The notes under the pieces are model-generated. The model saw nothing but the letters and a program-made list of their open reading frames with translations, had not been told where the DNA came from and searched no databases. 64,000 nucleotides of DNA from Agroathelia rolfsii (lineage: Eukaryota; Basidiomycota; Agaricomycetes; Amylocorticiales; Amylocorticiaceae), in NCBI GenBank assembly GCA_018343915.1, contig JABRWF010000007.1, positions 868,001 to 932,000 on the forward strand, written 5' to 3'. Numbering within the stretch: position 1 is the stretch's first letter; each line of letters starts with the position of its first letter. The translations under genes were made by a program, and so were the position numbers. Of this stretch, positions 24,436 to 41,352 are shown piece after piece.

Positions 24436-25805
24436 TTAGAGGAACTTCCAAGCAACTGGGTAGAGAGGAACATGTCAATTGATGAAGCTGAGTACAGACT
24501 ATAAAGACAACTTACGATCGAACTCGCCCTCGGTTTCTGTAGCGAGAGCGGTGAAGGCACCCACGGAGAGATCAATCGACTGAGCATTGTCACAGGTCGG
24601 GCACTCATCGGCAACAGTCACAGTGACGGTTGCGCCGGTAGAAATGCGCTTGATCTCAACCTGACGACCGCAGTTGGCACCATTGGCATATGTCTCGGTT
24701 TCTGTATATCAAAATAATTAATGGAAAAACATATTTAAATCACACATTACACTTACGAAGAGCGGCAATGAGAGCGGTATCGGGGTGAACAGTTCCGCAA
24801 GCGCCAGCGACGCCATTCTGGTAGAAGAAGGTAGCACTGGAAAATCATACTTAGCATTTATCATTGAAATAGGGTGCATCAGCTTACATTCCACCAGTTG
24901 TGAATCCAGAGTTGGAAGAGCTGGAAGAAGCCGTCGAGGTAGCAGCCGCAAATGAGGAAGAAGACCAAGACGTTGTGGGCTCAGGAGTCCAACTCGAGCT
25001 GGAGCTGCTGGTCCACCATTCATCGGCGCTCAAGGCGAGGGTGGGAGTAGCAATGAAAGTGTTGGCAGTCTGGGTGGAGGAAGGAACGAAGCTCGAAGAC
25101 TCGGTGGACGAAGGAACGAAGCTCGAAGACTCGGTGGATGTAGGGACAACAATCGAAGACTCGGTGGATGTGGGAACGGCAATCGAAGACTCGGTCGAAG
25201 TAGGGATGAAGCTTGAGGACTCTGTGGAAGTGGGGACGAAGGCCGATGTGGACAATACAGCCGACCAGCTAGTGCTCTCGGGCTCGTCAGTGCAGTCATC
25301 ATCGGTGGGTTCAGCGGAGTAGGTGCTCCAGACAGAAGATGCAGAGGACGAGGCAGGGGTGGAGGGCGTGCACTCCGCAGGACGAGAGCTCAAGGACTCG
25401 GTTGCCTATTATTATTGTTCAAACAATAATTAGATCTATGAAAGTTGGTCGCCATTGCAAGTGCATCTACATACCAGCAGGGGGTGGCAGCACGTATCAA
25501 AGAAAGTCGTGTTGTGCTGGTCTTGGCAATCGAGAGCCAAATACCGGATGTGGTAAGTATTGTAGTCCTAAAAGGAGGTTTGTTTAGGCTCTCAGATGGC
25601 GTAGACTTTCATGCCGTGGAAATTTACAAACCTCAAGGTAGCCGTAAGCCCATCCAGGGGGAGGCTCCTTGCGAGCCTCGTTGGCACGAGCCTGGATAGC
25701 ATGGTGAGAGCGACGAGTGTGGGAATTGCCGAGGTGAGGAAGGGAGAGAGCAGAAACGGAGCTGGAAAGCGCAAGGGCGACAGAAAAGACAGCAGGGGAG
25801 AACAT
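24436..25805 (-). CDS. secreted Ser/Thr-rich protein with C-terminal double-psi beta-barrel (RlpA/expansin-like)
   Basis: The start at 25805 gives a signal peptide (MFSPAVFSVALALSSSVSAL). Exons 1-3 then give GWAYGYLE, DYNTYHIRYLALDCQDQH and FFDTCCHPLLATE, a cysteine-containing N-terminal domain. A long Ser/Thr linker follows, with five tandem copies of a 10-residue unit (type STESSSFVPS). After an intron the barrel begins: ATFFYQNGVAGACGTVHPDT, YANGANCGRQVEI, ATVTVTVADECPTCDNAQ and SIDLSVGAFTALAT. A final short exon completes EFDLAWKFL-stop (TAA at 24436). The barrel matches the RlpA-like/expansin-type domain of fungal secreted proteins; the Asp of SIDLS corresponds to the conserved acidic residue. 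The linker is probably O-glycosylated, suggesting a cell-wall or extracellular role. Divergent from SCAMP. Confidence 0.85.
25075..25250 (-). repeat. tandem 30 bp coding repeat in the secreted protein's linker
   Basis: Five 30 bp units encode STESSSFIPT, STESSIAVPT, STESSIVVPT, STESSSFVPS and STESSSFVPS. Two adjacent units are nearly identical in DNA (gaagctcgaagactcggtgga twice on the plus strand), indicating recent expansion. Flanking degenerate units extend the array at both ends. Confidence 0.85.
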
Positions 25806-26400
25806 GGCTGATTCTTGTCAAGAGAGAGTGAGTAAAGAGGGAGTGTGAGAGCGAGACTGCTGGTCTCGAAGATCCTTAAAAAATACGAGGAGGAGGAGGA
25901 GAAAGGGGGGAGAACCAAGACGGGTCGCGGAGGGATGAGAGAGATGAAGAGGGTTGGATGTTTCGTCTCACTAGCGACCGGCGCAGTCCTTTATACCGGG
26001 ATACCATATTCCCCGTGGAGCAACGGACCTGCCGAGACTTTCTGCGTTTGGTATCCTCCGGGCGGCTTTCAATCGCCGTTGGGTATTGCGCTTGTCTCTT
26101 GTCCCAAGTAAGTCCTTCACCTATTCATTATTCAGACGTCGGTAGAACAAGCATTCCCGCACGTAGAAACTGTTGCAATCACATCAGCATCGTTGTATGT
26201 ACAACTACGTTTATGTAAATTTGAATCTGATGATAGAGCCACTCCCGACCCCCGTCTCTCGACAGTCGGAATAGACGGCCACGGCCCCATCAGCCCGGCA
26301 CGGCCTTGCACCGCTTTCGTCACCTCCGCCCACGGACCTGGTTCCGTCACGGCGCCCTTGGACTTGTCGTAATTCGTCGACGAATCCGCCGTTGACCACC
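25806..26400. promoter_or_regulatory. divergent promoter region between the secreted barrel protein and SCAMP
   Basis: This 595 bp interval separates two genes transcribed away from each other, so both promoters must lie here. Open frames in it (for example 25845-26111 on plus) have no motifs and are probably chance. A purine-rich tract near 25880-25950 corresponds to a CT-rich leader for the minus-strand gene. Confidence 0.5.
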
Positions 26401-27731
26401 ATGTGTATGCATTATTACTGCCTCTCCTATCGACATAGTACATTGATCCTAATATTTCACAGCCCAGCTCACCGAGAATCCATTCGCCTCGACGCAATCG
26501 CTCGACAGAAATCCATTCGAAGATCCTGCCCCCTCTTCAAATTTCGCAAACGATGCGCGCGCTGCGCAGCTCGCACAACGAGAACGAGACCTCGAACGAA
26601 GAGAACAAGAACTTAATCAGCGTCAAGAACAAATACGCACGCATGGCAAGAGCAACTGGCCACCCTGTACGCCCTTGTTTCCTCTTCTATGCATTCACTA
26701 TCATCAACGTGTTCAACGACGGTCGTGCAGTTTTCCCACTCATCTATCATTCCATTGCCGACGAGATCCCATCCGATTCACAGCCGCTGATTACAAGACT
26801 CTATCAATTATGGCTCGTGCTCGGAGCAACTCTTATAATCAATGCCGTTGCTTGTCTGTTTCTACTCCTCGCAGGAACCTCTGATGGTGGCAAAGATTTC
26901 GGTGCCAGCATGGGGTATGTACGATCACCGAGGTTAACCATACACTTTCTCACCCAAGTCCCAAGATATATCTTTGTCATTGGATCTCTTTCTTTTTTGC
27001 TATGGTATAGGTATGCCGTGTATGAACCATACTTATACTTTCTCCTAACCTGATGACTTTTGCCTAAAGACCAATCTATAATGGCTACATGAAAGTATGT
27101 CAATATCTCACAAATAATCTGGAAACATGTATTGAATATATCTAAACATAGGAGCAAGCCCTCTATTATTGTCAGTATATGCACCATCACAGCAACCAGC
27201 GGAATGATCAATCCCATTTCCAGATTTCTACTTTTTCTTTGGTGGATTCCACCTTTTATTCAGCGTGTACATGTATGTTGACACCACATTCACTCCATTC
27301 GTAGCTCACATATCTTGTATAGGATAATTGGCATACCCAGGCACGCATCTTGCGTCATTACCCCTTTTTCTAGCGACTCATCCTAGTTTATAGCACTGGT
27401 TCTGCTGGCCTCATCCAAACAATTCAAATGTTTGCCCGCGGTTCGCTAGCGGCCGCTATTCTTGGTCTCATTGCAACTATTGGCTGGGTAGTACAAGGCT
27501 TAGGCAATGCATTCTACTATCGCCAGGTGAGCCTCTGCACATCAGTCATCTATTTGGAACTACTGTAACACTTACCATAGATTTGGGCTCACCATACGGC
27601 GGCTGGTCACACAATGGACAAGGTATGTGTTATCTACTCATCTCTGCATCGCGGGCAATTCTGACCTTGCCCCACAGGCTAAAACCGAGCTGGCGGCGCA
27701 CGGCGCAAAGGCGTACTTTACGCGTAATTGA
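26401..27731 (+). CDS. secretory carrier-associated membrane protein (SCAMP)
   Basis: The first coding exon is only four bases (ATGT); after an intron (26405 to about 26461) translation continues MSQLTENPFASTQSLDRNPF. The N-terminus has two NPF motifs, which bind EH-domain endocytic proteins, and a charged coiled coil (AQLAQRERDLERREQELNQR). The SCAMP core follows: KSNWPPFFPLIYHSIADEIP, then LYQLWLVLGATLIINAVACL, RPIYNGYMKEQALYY, FFFGGFHLLFSVYM and STGSAGLIQTIQMFARGSLA. Next are AAILGLIATIGWVVQGLGNA and FYYRQIWAHHTAAGHTMDKA. The C-terminus is KTELAAHGAKAYFTRN-stop. Four membrane segments and the conserved NWPP and IGIP/GSAG motifs make the family clear. SCAMPs act in post-Golgi and endosomal vesicle recycling. 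At least eight introns are present. Confidence 0.9.
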
Positions 27732-28401
27732 GCGGAGCGAGCTTGCTTGTGGAAAGGCGCGATTCAGATAATTCGATGTTTCATTTCCGGGACTCTCTGC
27801 GCTAGTCTATACGATATCCCTGTGTCCGTATTTTGCCCAATGTAATCGAGATTCTGCCATCAAGACGACGCATGCCCTGCCTTGCGTATTACTTACTCGA
27901 GCGTTCCAAATTACCCTGTGGCGTAATAAGACATGAGCACTGTCGGAGTTCTAAATTGTGGCGCCATGCATTTTGAGGCAAGCGTCTCATGCTTTCGGGC
28001 TGTTCTCCAACCACCATCCCATCAGGTCAGTCGCCCTCGCCATCCGCTCTTTGGGATCGCGCGTACGCTATCGATGGGTTGTTCACTGATCTTTTATCGC
28101 AGATAAAACCCAATTGTCTAAAGAAAAAAAATCAAAAAATCATAAACTTTTTGTTACATATACAGAAAATTGCGGTTGCCTTGTCTCTCGTCCTGTGTGT
28201 GTATTTTCTTTTCACCTCTCCCATGCCGTTTCCATTGTCCCAGATCGCAAAGCTGACCTTCGATCGCCCACAAATAGTTGCAGAAAAGTCACAAAGCAGT
28301 AACGACCACCTCTAAAAATCTATAAGTTCCCCATACCTGTCCATCTGTCCTCATCCAGAAAACATCGCATCTCCTTTTCATCCACTTGAGATCGTTCCAT
28401 A

Positions 28402-30804
<2,403 letters not shown>

Positions 30805-31527
30805 GCGGCTGTGCGCTCTCTCATTGTGGGACCAATTTCTGGACCTTTTTTTGGAACACTTGATTTGCTTTCTTTTGCTTTTCTTCCGTTCCGTCCCTTC
30901 ATTTCCCCCATTCCATTCCTTTTCATGATATATGCTCAACTTTTTCGTCGTCGTTGACCGCTCTGTTTCACGGATTGCTTATTATGCTTTTCCTGGCTCT
31001 TTCTGCTGCGCTTGACCAGATGACCGCCGCTACCCACCGTGGTATTTTCTTCCTTTTTTCATTTTGAGCCGCTTTTTTTTTGTCGCCGCCGTGTGCCTCT
31101 TTTATTGTTGCCGCGAGTCCTCGTCAACAACTTCTTTAAGACATTTGGCTTGATGCTACATTGCATTTTCCCTCCCTTTCTTTTATCTGATGGTTATGTG
31201 GTGGTGATGATATTCAGCAGGGTGGGCTTCTACTTTTTTGGTGGTCATAGCTTGCCTTTGTGTATAATAAATTTGTGGTAGTTCACCCCTTTTTGCAATC
31301 GATCAACAGAGCTGTTGTGCACCGATTTGTTTCTGGAGAGTGTGATAAATGTGCCAGCCAGAGTTTGATCTTGGCAAATGTCATTATCTTGTAAGGCCCA
31401 AGTGATTTTTACATGAAACATAAATACATGTGATGCAAATACAAAGAGTCGTAAAAAGGTTATGCATATATGCGTATGTTTGTAATGCAGTCGTCCTCCG
31501 TCGCTGTTATCAACGAAAACATTAAAA

Positions 31528-33882
<2,355 letters not shown>

Positions 33883-34009
33883 CGTGTAATAGCAGTCAGT
33901 AATGATACAGCCTCGTTTGCTTCCGATAGTATACTAATGGCTGCTTACATACTCCACTTGTTATCCCAGCAACCAATTAGTAGTCTGAGTTCACACCAAT
34001 ATACATGAT
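33883..34009. promoter_or_regulatory. compact divergent promoter between SRP54 and SPT8
   Basis: Only 127 bp separate the two start codons, so the genes must share control sequences or overlap in their 5' UTRs. No canonical TATA box is evident. Confidence 0.6.
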
Positions 34010-36395
34010 ATGGCTGGTTCAGACTCGGAAGATGACCTCTTCGACTCCGAGGGCGATGTAGAAGAAGAGCTCATGGAGGGCCTGGACGACATCGAGGTCG
34101 AGGAGGGCACCGAGGCCGGCGATGTAATTTGTGCTACCCGCAGTCAACGTCCTGGCCCTTGTTGCTAATTCACTGCTGTTCATTAGCTGCAGTCTGGCTC
34201 TGAAGACACCACTTCAGAGGATGATGATGATGATGACGAAGACGACGACGACGATGAAGATGATGATGTTATGGCGAACAACATTACGCCCGTGAAGACT
34301 GAGGATGTGCCCAAGATCTTGCCGCCAAAGCCTCTGAGCACAACCCAGCCGGCAATCCGTCAGCTCACGCCGCCCATCGAGAGTAAGTAGTATGTAGCAC
34401 CCTTATTTCGTGCTCTCCCAACTATCCTAAAGCATTGTTCCAGAGTCTGAGACTATCATCCCTACCACCGTTGCACGGGAGCCATCCCCTCCCAAACGTC
34501 CACGATCTCCTTCACCAGCTGAGCTTCGTCGACGGGGGCTATTGGCACCCATTGGGGTTGGTTCCCGCACCTACACAGTCGAAGCTATCTGTGCAATACC
34601 CCATCCCACCCCCACGCACGCGCTTGCATCTTCGGCATGCATTACGCATCTATTGACGGGCTCAGATGATGGCTATATTCGAGATTACGATGTCTTTTCC
34701 GCTGTGAATGGCAAGAATTTCCTCACTGCACCACAAAGACACCATACAGGCGTGGTTGAAGGTCTCATGAAGGCTGGACAACTGCGTTCATGGTGGGAGA
34801 ACCCTCCGGCCGCACCAACCAAGGTCGAAGACGACGAGCTTGTAACGTCCCCGGTATACAGCCTGGCATGTCATTCCGACGCGCTCTGGGCTCTGGCTGG
34901 GTCTGATGTGCGTATCTATAATTTTCCTACCGTAATATCGGTTGCTCAAAGCTTGTTTGTTAGGTTGGACATGTGAACCTTTTCACAGTCCGTCACGAAC
35001 CTGGACGGTTCATTCACAGTCTTGCAGGACACCGCGGACCAATATCTGCTTTAGCTATTCAGCACGATGAAAAGGGCTTTTTCAGTGCTGGATGGGATGG
35101 CCTATGCCTGGTAGGCGTCCATCTATTCTAGTATTATCACTGTCTAATCATGATACATGAACCAGCAATGGGACCTCAACACAGGGCAATTTGTGCGCAA
35201 CTTTGTCGCCCACGGCGCCCAGCTTACAGGCGTTGCCGTTCGCCCAATCGCCCCACCTTCCGCATCTATTCTTGCCCCGAATAACCACTCCATACAGGCC
35301 ACGGAACGAGTACAATCTACACAGCCAATGCAAACTGATACACCCCAAGCACCAGAATCGGCAGTAATGGACGTCGACGCCAAGTCTGACGCATCTTACG
35401 ACCCTTTATTCGATGATGACGACGACCCCGCCGCCGCAGCAAACGGAAACGACAAGAAGGGTGGTGCAAGCGATCTTCAGCTCCCCTCTTCGGAATCGAA
35501 GCCGAACATCGTATCACTCGCCATGCCTGGCCAGGGGCAACAACAACCATCTGCAGGACGCGCGGCTATACCGCCTAAAAATGCGCCTCCATTGCTGGAT
35601 CATGATGCCTATTCGACGTTCTCGCCCGATATACTCATGACGAGTGCCGTAGACGGGCAGGTTATCCTATGGGATCGGCGAGTGAATACGCCGGGAAAGG
35701 GGGTAGGCAGGTTGTGGATGAGTGATAAAACTCCTCCCTGGTGTCTTTCTGCACGTCTCTCTTTTCACATATTCCTCTTATCCTCTAACACGTACGCGTC
35801 TACTCTAGGCATGCTGGTCAGCCGACGGCGGTCAGATCTATGCCGGTAGACGTAACGGCACTGTCGACATCTGGGATACACGTCAGATGGGCCAGATGGG
35901 CCCTTCCAACACGCCGACGCTACTCAAGACGCTTCGGAATCCGGCCAGCTCAGGTGTGGTGTCGTGTGTGGTAGCATTTCCGGATTGTCGGCATATTGCT
36001 TGGTATGGTTGCATGCATGTTGTCCATTATATCGTGGTTTATTCATGTCATTATTTCTTGATATTATTATTAGTGCTTCTTCGGATAACATCCGTCTGTG
36101 GAACGCTGCAGAGGCGGGAGAGACGGACAGTGGAGGTATAGGTAGTAAGAGCAGGTCAGGGGCGCAGTTCAAGATTATTCCGGGACATCATGGAGGATAT
36201 GTTTCTCAAATGCGTGCGTTACCTGCCTTTTCCCACTGTTTTAACGAAAACATAAAGAGACTGATGAGGTTTTTGTCTGGGATGATAGTCATCGATCCGG
36301 GCGCACGATTCATGGTCACCGCCAGCAGTAACCGCGGCTGGCATGGTGAATCTACAAAAACTGTATTCATTCATGACATTAAACTTAGCCCTTAA
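34010..36395 (+). CDS. SPT8: SAGA complex WD40 subunit Spt8
   Basis: The N-terminus (ATG 34010) is strongly acidic (DSEDDLFDSEGDVEEELMEG and a long Asp/Glu run), as in yeast Spt8. WD40 blades follow: ITHLLTGSDDGYIRDYDVF, VYSLACHSDALWALAGSDVG, ISALAIQHDEKGFFSAGWDG and LCLQWDLNTGQFVRNFVAHG. A disordered insertion with an acidic patch (about 35330-35600) comes next, then LMTSAVDGQVILWDRR and GRRNGTVDIWDTRQMG. The conserved end is KIIPGHHGGYVSQM, ARFMVTASSNRGWHGESTKT and VFIHDIKLSP. Spt8 links SAGA to TBP and influences start-site selection. Seven or more introns. A broken copy of its last exons lies at 42364-42795. Confidence 0.92.
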
Positions 36396-37120
36396 GAGGA
36401 TGTAGGGAATTTAGCTCTGTACACTATTTTTGCGATGCATTCTGTGAATACTTTGAACATGTGAGCTGTGTTGGCACATGAATAAAATGAAGGTTTTTTT
36501 TTTGACTTCAACGAATTGTCCAAAGTTTCAAAAATCTTTGTTAGACCGAGCGTTCAGATACAAAGAACCTAGGTACTCCCGAATAGACTCACTAAAGACG
36601 AATTTGCAAAAGCCGGGGGTTCAAACTCAGATAACCGATGATACTAGGTTTCGGAGATAATGCTCATATATTTAGTTCAGGCATGTCAGTCTCAAGTAAA
36701 AAAAAAAAAAAAAAAAAAATGCAATTGCTTCCATTGCGCTAAGGACACATCAATGAGTATATTGTAAGAAAAGCGAGCCAGCCAGTATTAATTCAAAAGC
36801 AAGATTGCATTGTCCTTGTCCTTGTACTTGGACGCGGTACGCGGACAAACGAATAAAGTAACTACTATAGAAATTCATGGCTACATACTACAGTCATGCT
36901 CTGCGTGACTGTGACTTCGTCACTCCTATCGAGGCATGGATTACCTATACCAACATATATTGTTGTAACTACCAAACTTTTGCTGCTAAGCTTACCAGCA
37001 TCAAGGATCTGTGAAGGAATAAAAAATCGTTAAAATTGTCAGGCGACAGAAATCATGATAACTAGATATAAACTTCGAGAAAAAGCTATTTTACAAGATA
37101 ATAGAACCACTCCGTGTTCG
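36396..37120. other. intergenic DNA between SPT8 and the ATPase array
   Basis: Contains no supported gene. The outstanding feature is an uninterrupted run of 22 A at 36698-36719. This stretch separates SPT8 and copy A by 725 bp, while the equivalent stretch beside copy B is only 134 bp. Confidence 0.5.
36698..36719 (+). repeat. 22-base poly(A) tract
   Basis: An exact A-only run of 22 bases, the longest homopolymer noted in the window. It could be the tail of an old retroposed sequence, but I found no target-site duplication or recognisable body upstream. Confidence 0.9.
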
Positions 37121-40100
37121 TTATGGCAGATTCCTTTCTTTGTTGGCCATAAGTGCTCGCAAATCCGCACAAATATCTGCCATTTCGTTTTGATAGTTCT
37201 TAGTCCCGCCCAACGCAAACGCAAACATTTCCACTACAGGAATACTGTTAATTAAATATTAACAAGCTAAACGTGAAATAGAGCGAACGTGGCTTCACTA
37301 ATCCAGGGGAAACATCCTCGAATTTTGCGCTGGCAGGTAAGGAGATAATAAGGATTGCCTTCAGAAAAAAATCTCTTATTTATACGCTGTAAGATGCAAA
37401 AAAAAAGACTGTAGGCATACCTTGTCCTGACTCGCACACATGCTCTGCACTTCGGTTTTCACCAGAGAACTTGCATTTGACACAACTACCACAAGAGATA
37501 GCTTTGGCGCATATGGGGAATCGTTTCCAATTAACAACCGAACTATTCGGGGCACATCGAATTATTAGTATGTTTCACGCTAAGAGATCTTATCTGAATT
37601 CCATACTGTAAGGCCAGCTCTGTACTAATTTATTCTCAGAGATTGCGATGGGCATCAAGTTCTTAATCTAGAATAATACGTAACATAAAGTCAATATTGC
37701 ACATGTAGTCAAGACGCACTTGAACTCACTCTTTCGATGATCAGTGGTTTGGAAGTGCAGACAGAACAGCCAATGTAATCAAGTTGAAGGCCACCCGGCA
37801 CTATCGTTTCTTTGATGAAGCCATATTTAGTTAACTCATTCCTAATGTTCAAGACCACATTGTTTTTGAGGCTGCCGCCCAAAGTATTTAAAAATTCTTT
37901 AGCACTGGCGAGAGATGTTTGATTCTGGCCCTGTGTATGACGCCTAATAAGGAATTCAAGTAACTGTTGTGCGTGGCGTGAAAGGGTTGATGGTATCTCG
38001 TCATTATGCTGCCGAGGGGCAGGACCGTCATGTCCTAGCTGGGTCTGTGGTGTAGGAGACTCTGCTATTGAGTGTGAAGGTGTTTCTTTGTCGTCGGGGT
38101 TCTTGGTAGGCGTTTGCGTAAGATCTGGGCGACTAGCAGAGCAACCAATGTAGCGGATCATGCTTGCACCGCCAGCCGTGGTTTCTTCTCGGGTCAAATC
38201 GCGTGATAACAAGCCAAGCCTAGTCATACGAATAAGTTGTTCTGTGAACGAGATCGACTTTTCTTGTAGATGACTGCAGATTTCTTGAAGACTTGTATGA
38301 TCTAGACCTTGAGTGTGACGATCCAGAAGGTATTGTAATAGATGCTTAGTGAGATCACTCATGGTCGGGAGTATTTGGCCTTCATGTTGCTGGCGGTCAA
38401 AGCCATTAACGCATGAAAGAGTACGCGGTATAGCGATTTGGGGTGTCTCTTGGCTATCCTGTGTTTCAACATCTGCCGGACTACAGATACGGCACCCAGT
38501 GTATCGTAGCCATACAGAATCGACATCAAGCTCAATCTCGTTCTCCCCAGACCTTTCATCGTGTACTAAATCATGTTCCATTAGTTCGTGCCAAGAAGAA
38601 AACAGGTATCCGAATGTAGCAGGCTGGCCCACGCTTTTGAGGTGCGTTTGGACATCGCGTAGGATCGTCTTATTTTCATTCGTAATATGGCGTGCGATTA
38701 GGTACTGAAGCAGGCATTTGGCCGTGCTTGATAGCCTAGATGTCCTCGAGAAACAATGTACCCCATATGGAAGTTCTTCGGGATCGGAAAGAAAAGCACT
38801 TCTTACTTCCATTAAGGGTCCTTGCTCTTGCGTATGCGAGACACGATCTGGAGCTTCCGTAGCTTCAGGATGAGAGGTTTCAGGCTCATCGGCCACCCCA
38901 CTGGCATGTACGGCATCCTTTTCTTCCTCTATCAATAGCAAGTTACAAGCTGCTGCCTCTTGCGGAATGTAGACAACGAAACTTCTGTTATCAACAAATT
39001 TCGTGGATATTGAAAAACCACAAGTCACCGCATCTTGCACGACTTTATTGAGAAGTGTTTCATCGAAGATGAACCCTCGCAATGCAAAATACATGCGGAC
39101 CTCATGTGTCGAAGTTTCGTTCTGGCCCTGAGCCGCCTTTTGCGCAAGATAGCGCACTAAGGGAATGGTCTGGTATGGTAGAGCCGGGACAGGGGCATTT
39201 GGGCTTGGATTAACTGAGGTAGATTGCAGAGCTTTAGCTGGCAACTTCTCAAAGCCTTCCATCATCCCCGATGACCCGACAGCGGGGCCCTGACTAACGT
39301 CAACCGTCCATGATAATTGTGAAGGGTAAGGGGAAGAAGGCCTAGATGCACTGGAGAGTCTCTTGTTATGCCCAGAATCCGTCGTTGATATCATGGATAC
39401 TGCGTCTTCGAGGTTTCGAACGGCCAATATGGACTGACCTCCGTCATGAGTGATCCGTTGTCGAGAATGCACGATAATATACCCTTGGCCGAGAGGTAGG
39501 ATGTCTGGTTTGGTGCTTGACCGTGAAGGGCCGTAATATACCGCTGCAGTCGAGGATGGATCGGGGATACGTGCACAGAGAGCACTGGGAGAGAAAAGAA
39601 TTGCTTGGCCAGTGCGAAGTGATATGATCTAGGGGATTTCATTTGAGAAAAAAATTTGCAGTAGGAAAGAAATTAAGCTTACCTTGGACAAAAGCTCATC
39701 CATTGAGGAGTCGGCAGCAGACATATGCTTCGCTAAATGCTGAAGCCATTTTGGAGAGGAAAATCTGTGCGCGATGATGAAAGAACATAACTCTAGGAAC
39801 TTGGCAGGTACGACTGTCGGTTCTTGCGTCGAGATGACGACTCTGGTCCCAAGGTGGCGTTGCTGACGAATAACTGATAGCAAGGATTCTGTGAGACGCG
39901 ATCCGCCACCGTTTTCCGATAGGTACTGTTTATGATAACATCAGGAATGATATATAGTATTGTTCATATATAAAAGGTAAAACCTTATGTGCCTCATCAA
40001 GAACTAAATATCTCCGTGTAAGACCAATTATTTATAGGTTACCCACGTAAAGACCTACCGACGATCTTCCCAGATGCACTAGTGTTGGCCTCAATAAAGA

Positions 40101-41352
40101 GGCCAAGTATGATATCAAAGAAGCCACACGCAGATATAGAATCCATATATGGAGATGAAAGGCTGGAAAATATTAAAATACAAGCTCTAGTAATTAGAAG
40201 TAAATCTACGCACTCAATAATCGTTAAATGGCCCTTCTTGAAATAATTGGAGATCCGATTTTGCGAGTTGCCACCCGCAAGGCAAGAGTCCAAGAGAGCC
40301 AGACGAATATTTAGCATGGCTTTTTGGCTCGGGTTAAATTTCTGCTCAGAAAGCTTGCTGCGAAAGTTATCGTAGTCGAATGTATCCTCTGAGTCCATGG
40401 ATCGTAAAATAGCCATGATGGCCTCCATATACAGTGGCATTTCTGATGGAATTGTAAGAGTTTACTAATCAATGAGACTCGTCGTAATGCTTACGAGTGC
40501 CATCGTCGACTTTCATCATAGCCAAAAGACGTTCCCCGCTGATGTCCTCGGCCGCAAAGTGCAGTGGCCGGACTTTCACATGCGGCAGATCTTGATAAAC
40601 ACGAGTCATAGAACGTAAGGATGAAGGTCTACGAATAAATCAAAAAACAAGGTACTGTATGTGCTGAAGAGGCTTACAACACAAGCACTGTTACTTCTGG
40701 TGCTTGGGCACCACCGCCTCTTGAAGCATGAAGCGAGGAGAGATAGGCAGCTTCGCATGGTTGAGCGCTTGCACTACCTGCTGCCGAATCAAAATGAAAC
40801 CTGAATGGTATCCGGTAGGTTAATCATCCCAAGAAGTGCTTTCTTGACAAACGTACAAGATCCCACTAAGTGGCTCGGGGAGCGTGCCAAGACGTGAGTC
40901 CGTTATCAGACAACTCTCGAGCAACACCGACGTCGAATGGCTCTTCCCAGACCCCTGAATCCAGTTATCAGCTATAAGGCTATAATGGAACAACATAATG
41001 GTTGAGCCTCAACAAAACCTACCTGAACTCCGCAGACAACCGCACTAAATGGCGCATTCGTATTCACATACACACACGGATTGATCACGTTCGACGCCTC
41101 CCCTGATACGCCCAATCTCTGGCTCAACAAGCGCCCATAGACGGCCTTCTGTGGAAAACTGGTCGACCCTAGGACATCGAAAGCGTCCTCTGTGAAGATG
41201 GGCGCTGTTCTGACGCTATGGTCGCCCACGTGTTGATCATTGTCATCGTCACCATTCTCTTCTAGAATATCGTCATCGATAAGTTCGTAGTCTGGGATAT
41301 GATCTCGTCTGCGTCCACGGCTGGTAAAGTTAGATGATGGCAGAAGAGACAT
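37121..41352 (-). CDS. ATPase array copy A: HerA/FtsK-like P-loop ATPase with winged-helix-like repeats
   Basis: Roughly 1,150-1,200 residues from a dozen or more exons. An acidic N-terminus (PDYELIDDDILEE) precedes VYGRLLSQRL and the Walker A motif AVVCGVQGSGKSHSTSVLLE (about residues 104-123, split by an intron after GVQ). Walker B is GKIVVLDEAHKYL, spread over three exons, followed by RHLGTRVVISTQEPTVVP, comparable to the ISTQ-x-P motif of HerA/VirD4-type ATPases. After SRQRITHDGGQSILAVRNL comes a long exon (about 39430-37720) with four modules of about 80 residues. These begin LLQYLIARH / LLQYLLDRH / LLEFLIRRH, and the last three end YTGCRIC, YIGCSAS and YIGCSVC. The C-terminal domain starts IKNLMPIAISENKLVQSWPY and ends with VEMFAFALGGTKNYQNEMAD and DLRALM. 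Stop TAA at 37121. The superfamily is inferred from motifs; the biological role is unknown. Confidence 0.75.

Noticed and set aside
26132..26497. 121-codon minus-strand open frame near the SCAMP start
   Set aside because: No motif; lies across the SCAMP first exon and the divergent promoter.
36600..36720. Possible tRNA-derived SINE (ggttcaaactc box-like word followed by 22 A)
   Set aside because: No matching A box at the right distance, no tRNA-like fold and no target-site duplication.
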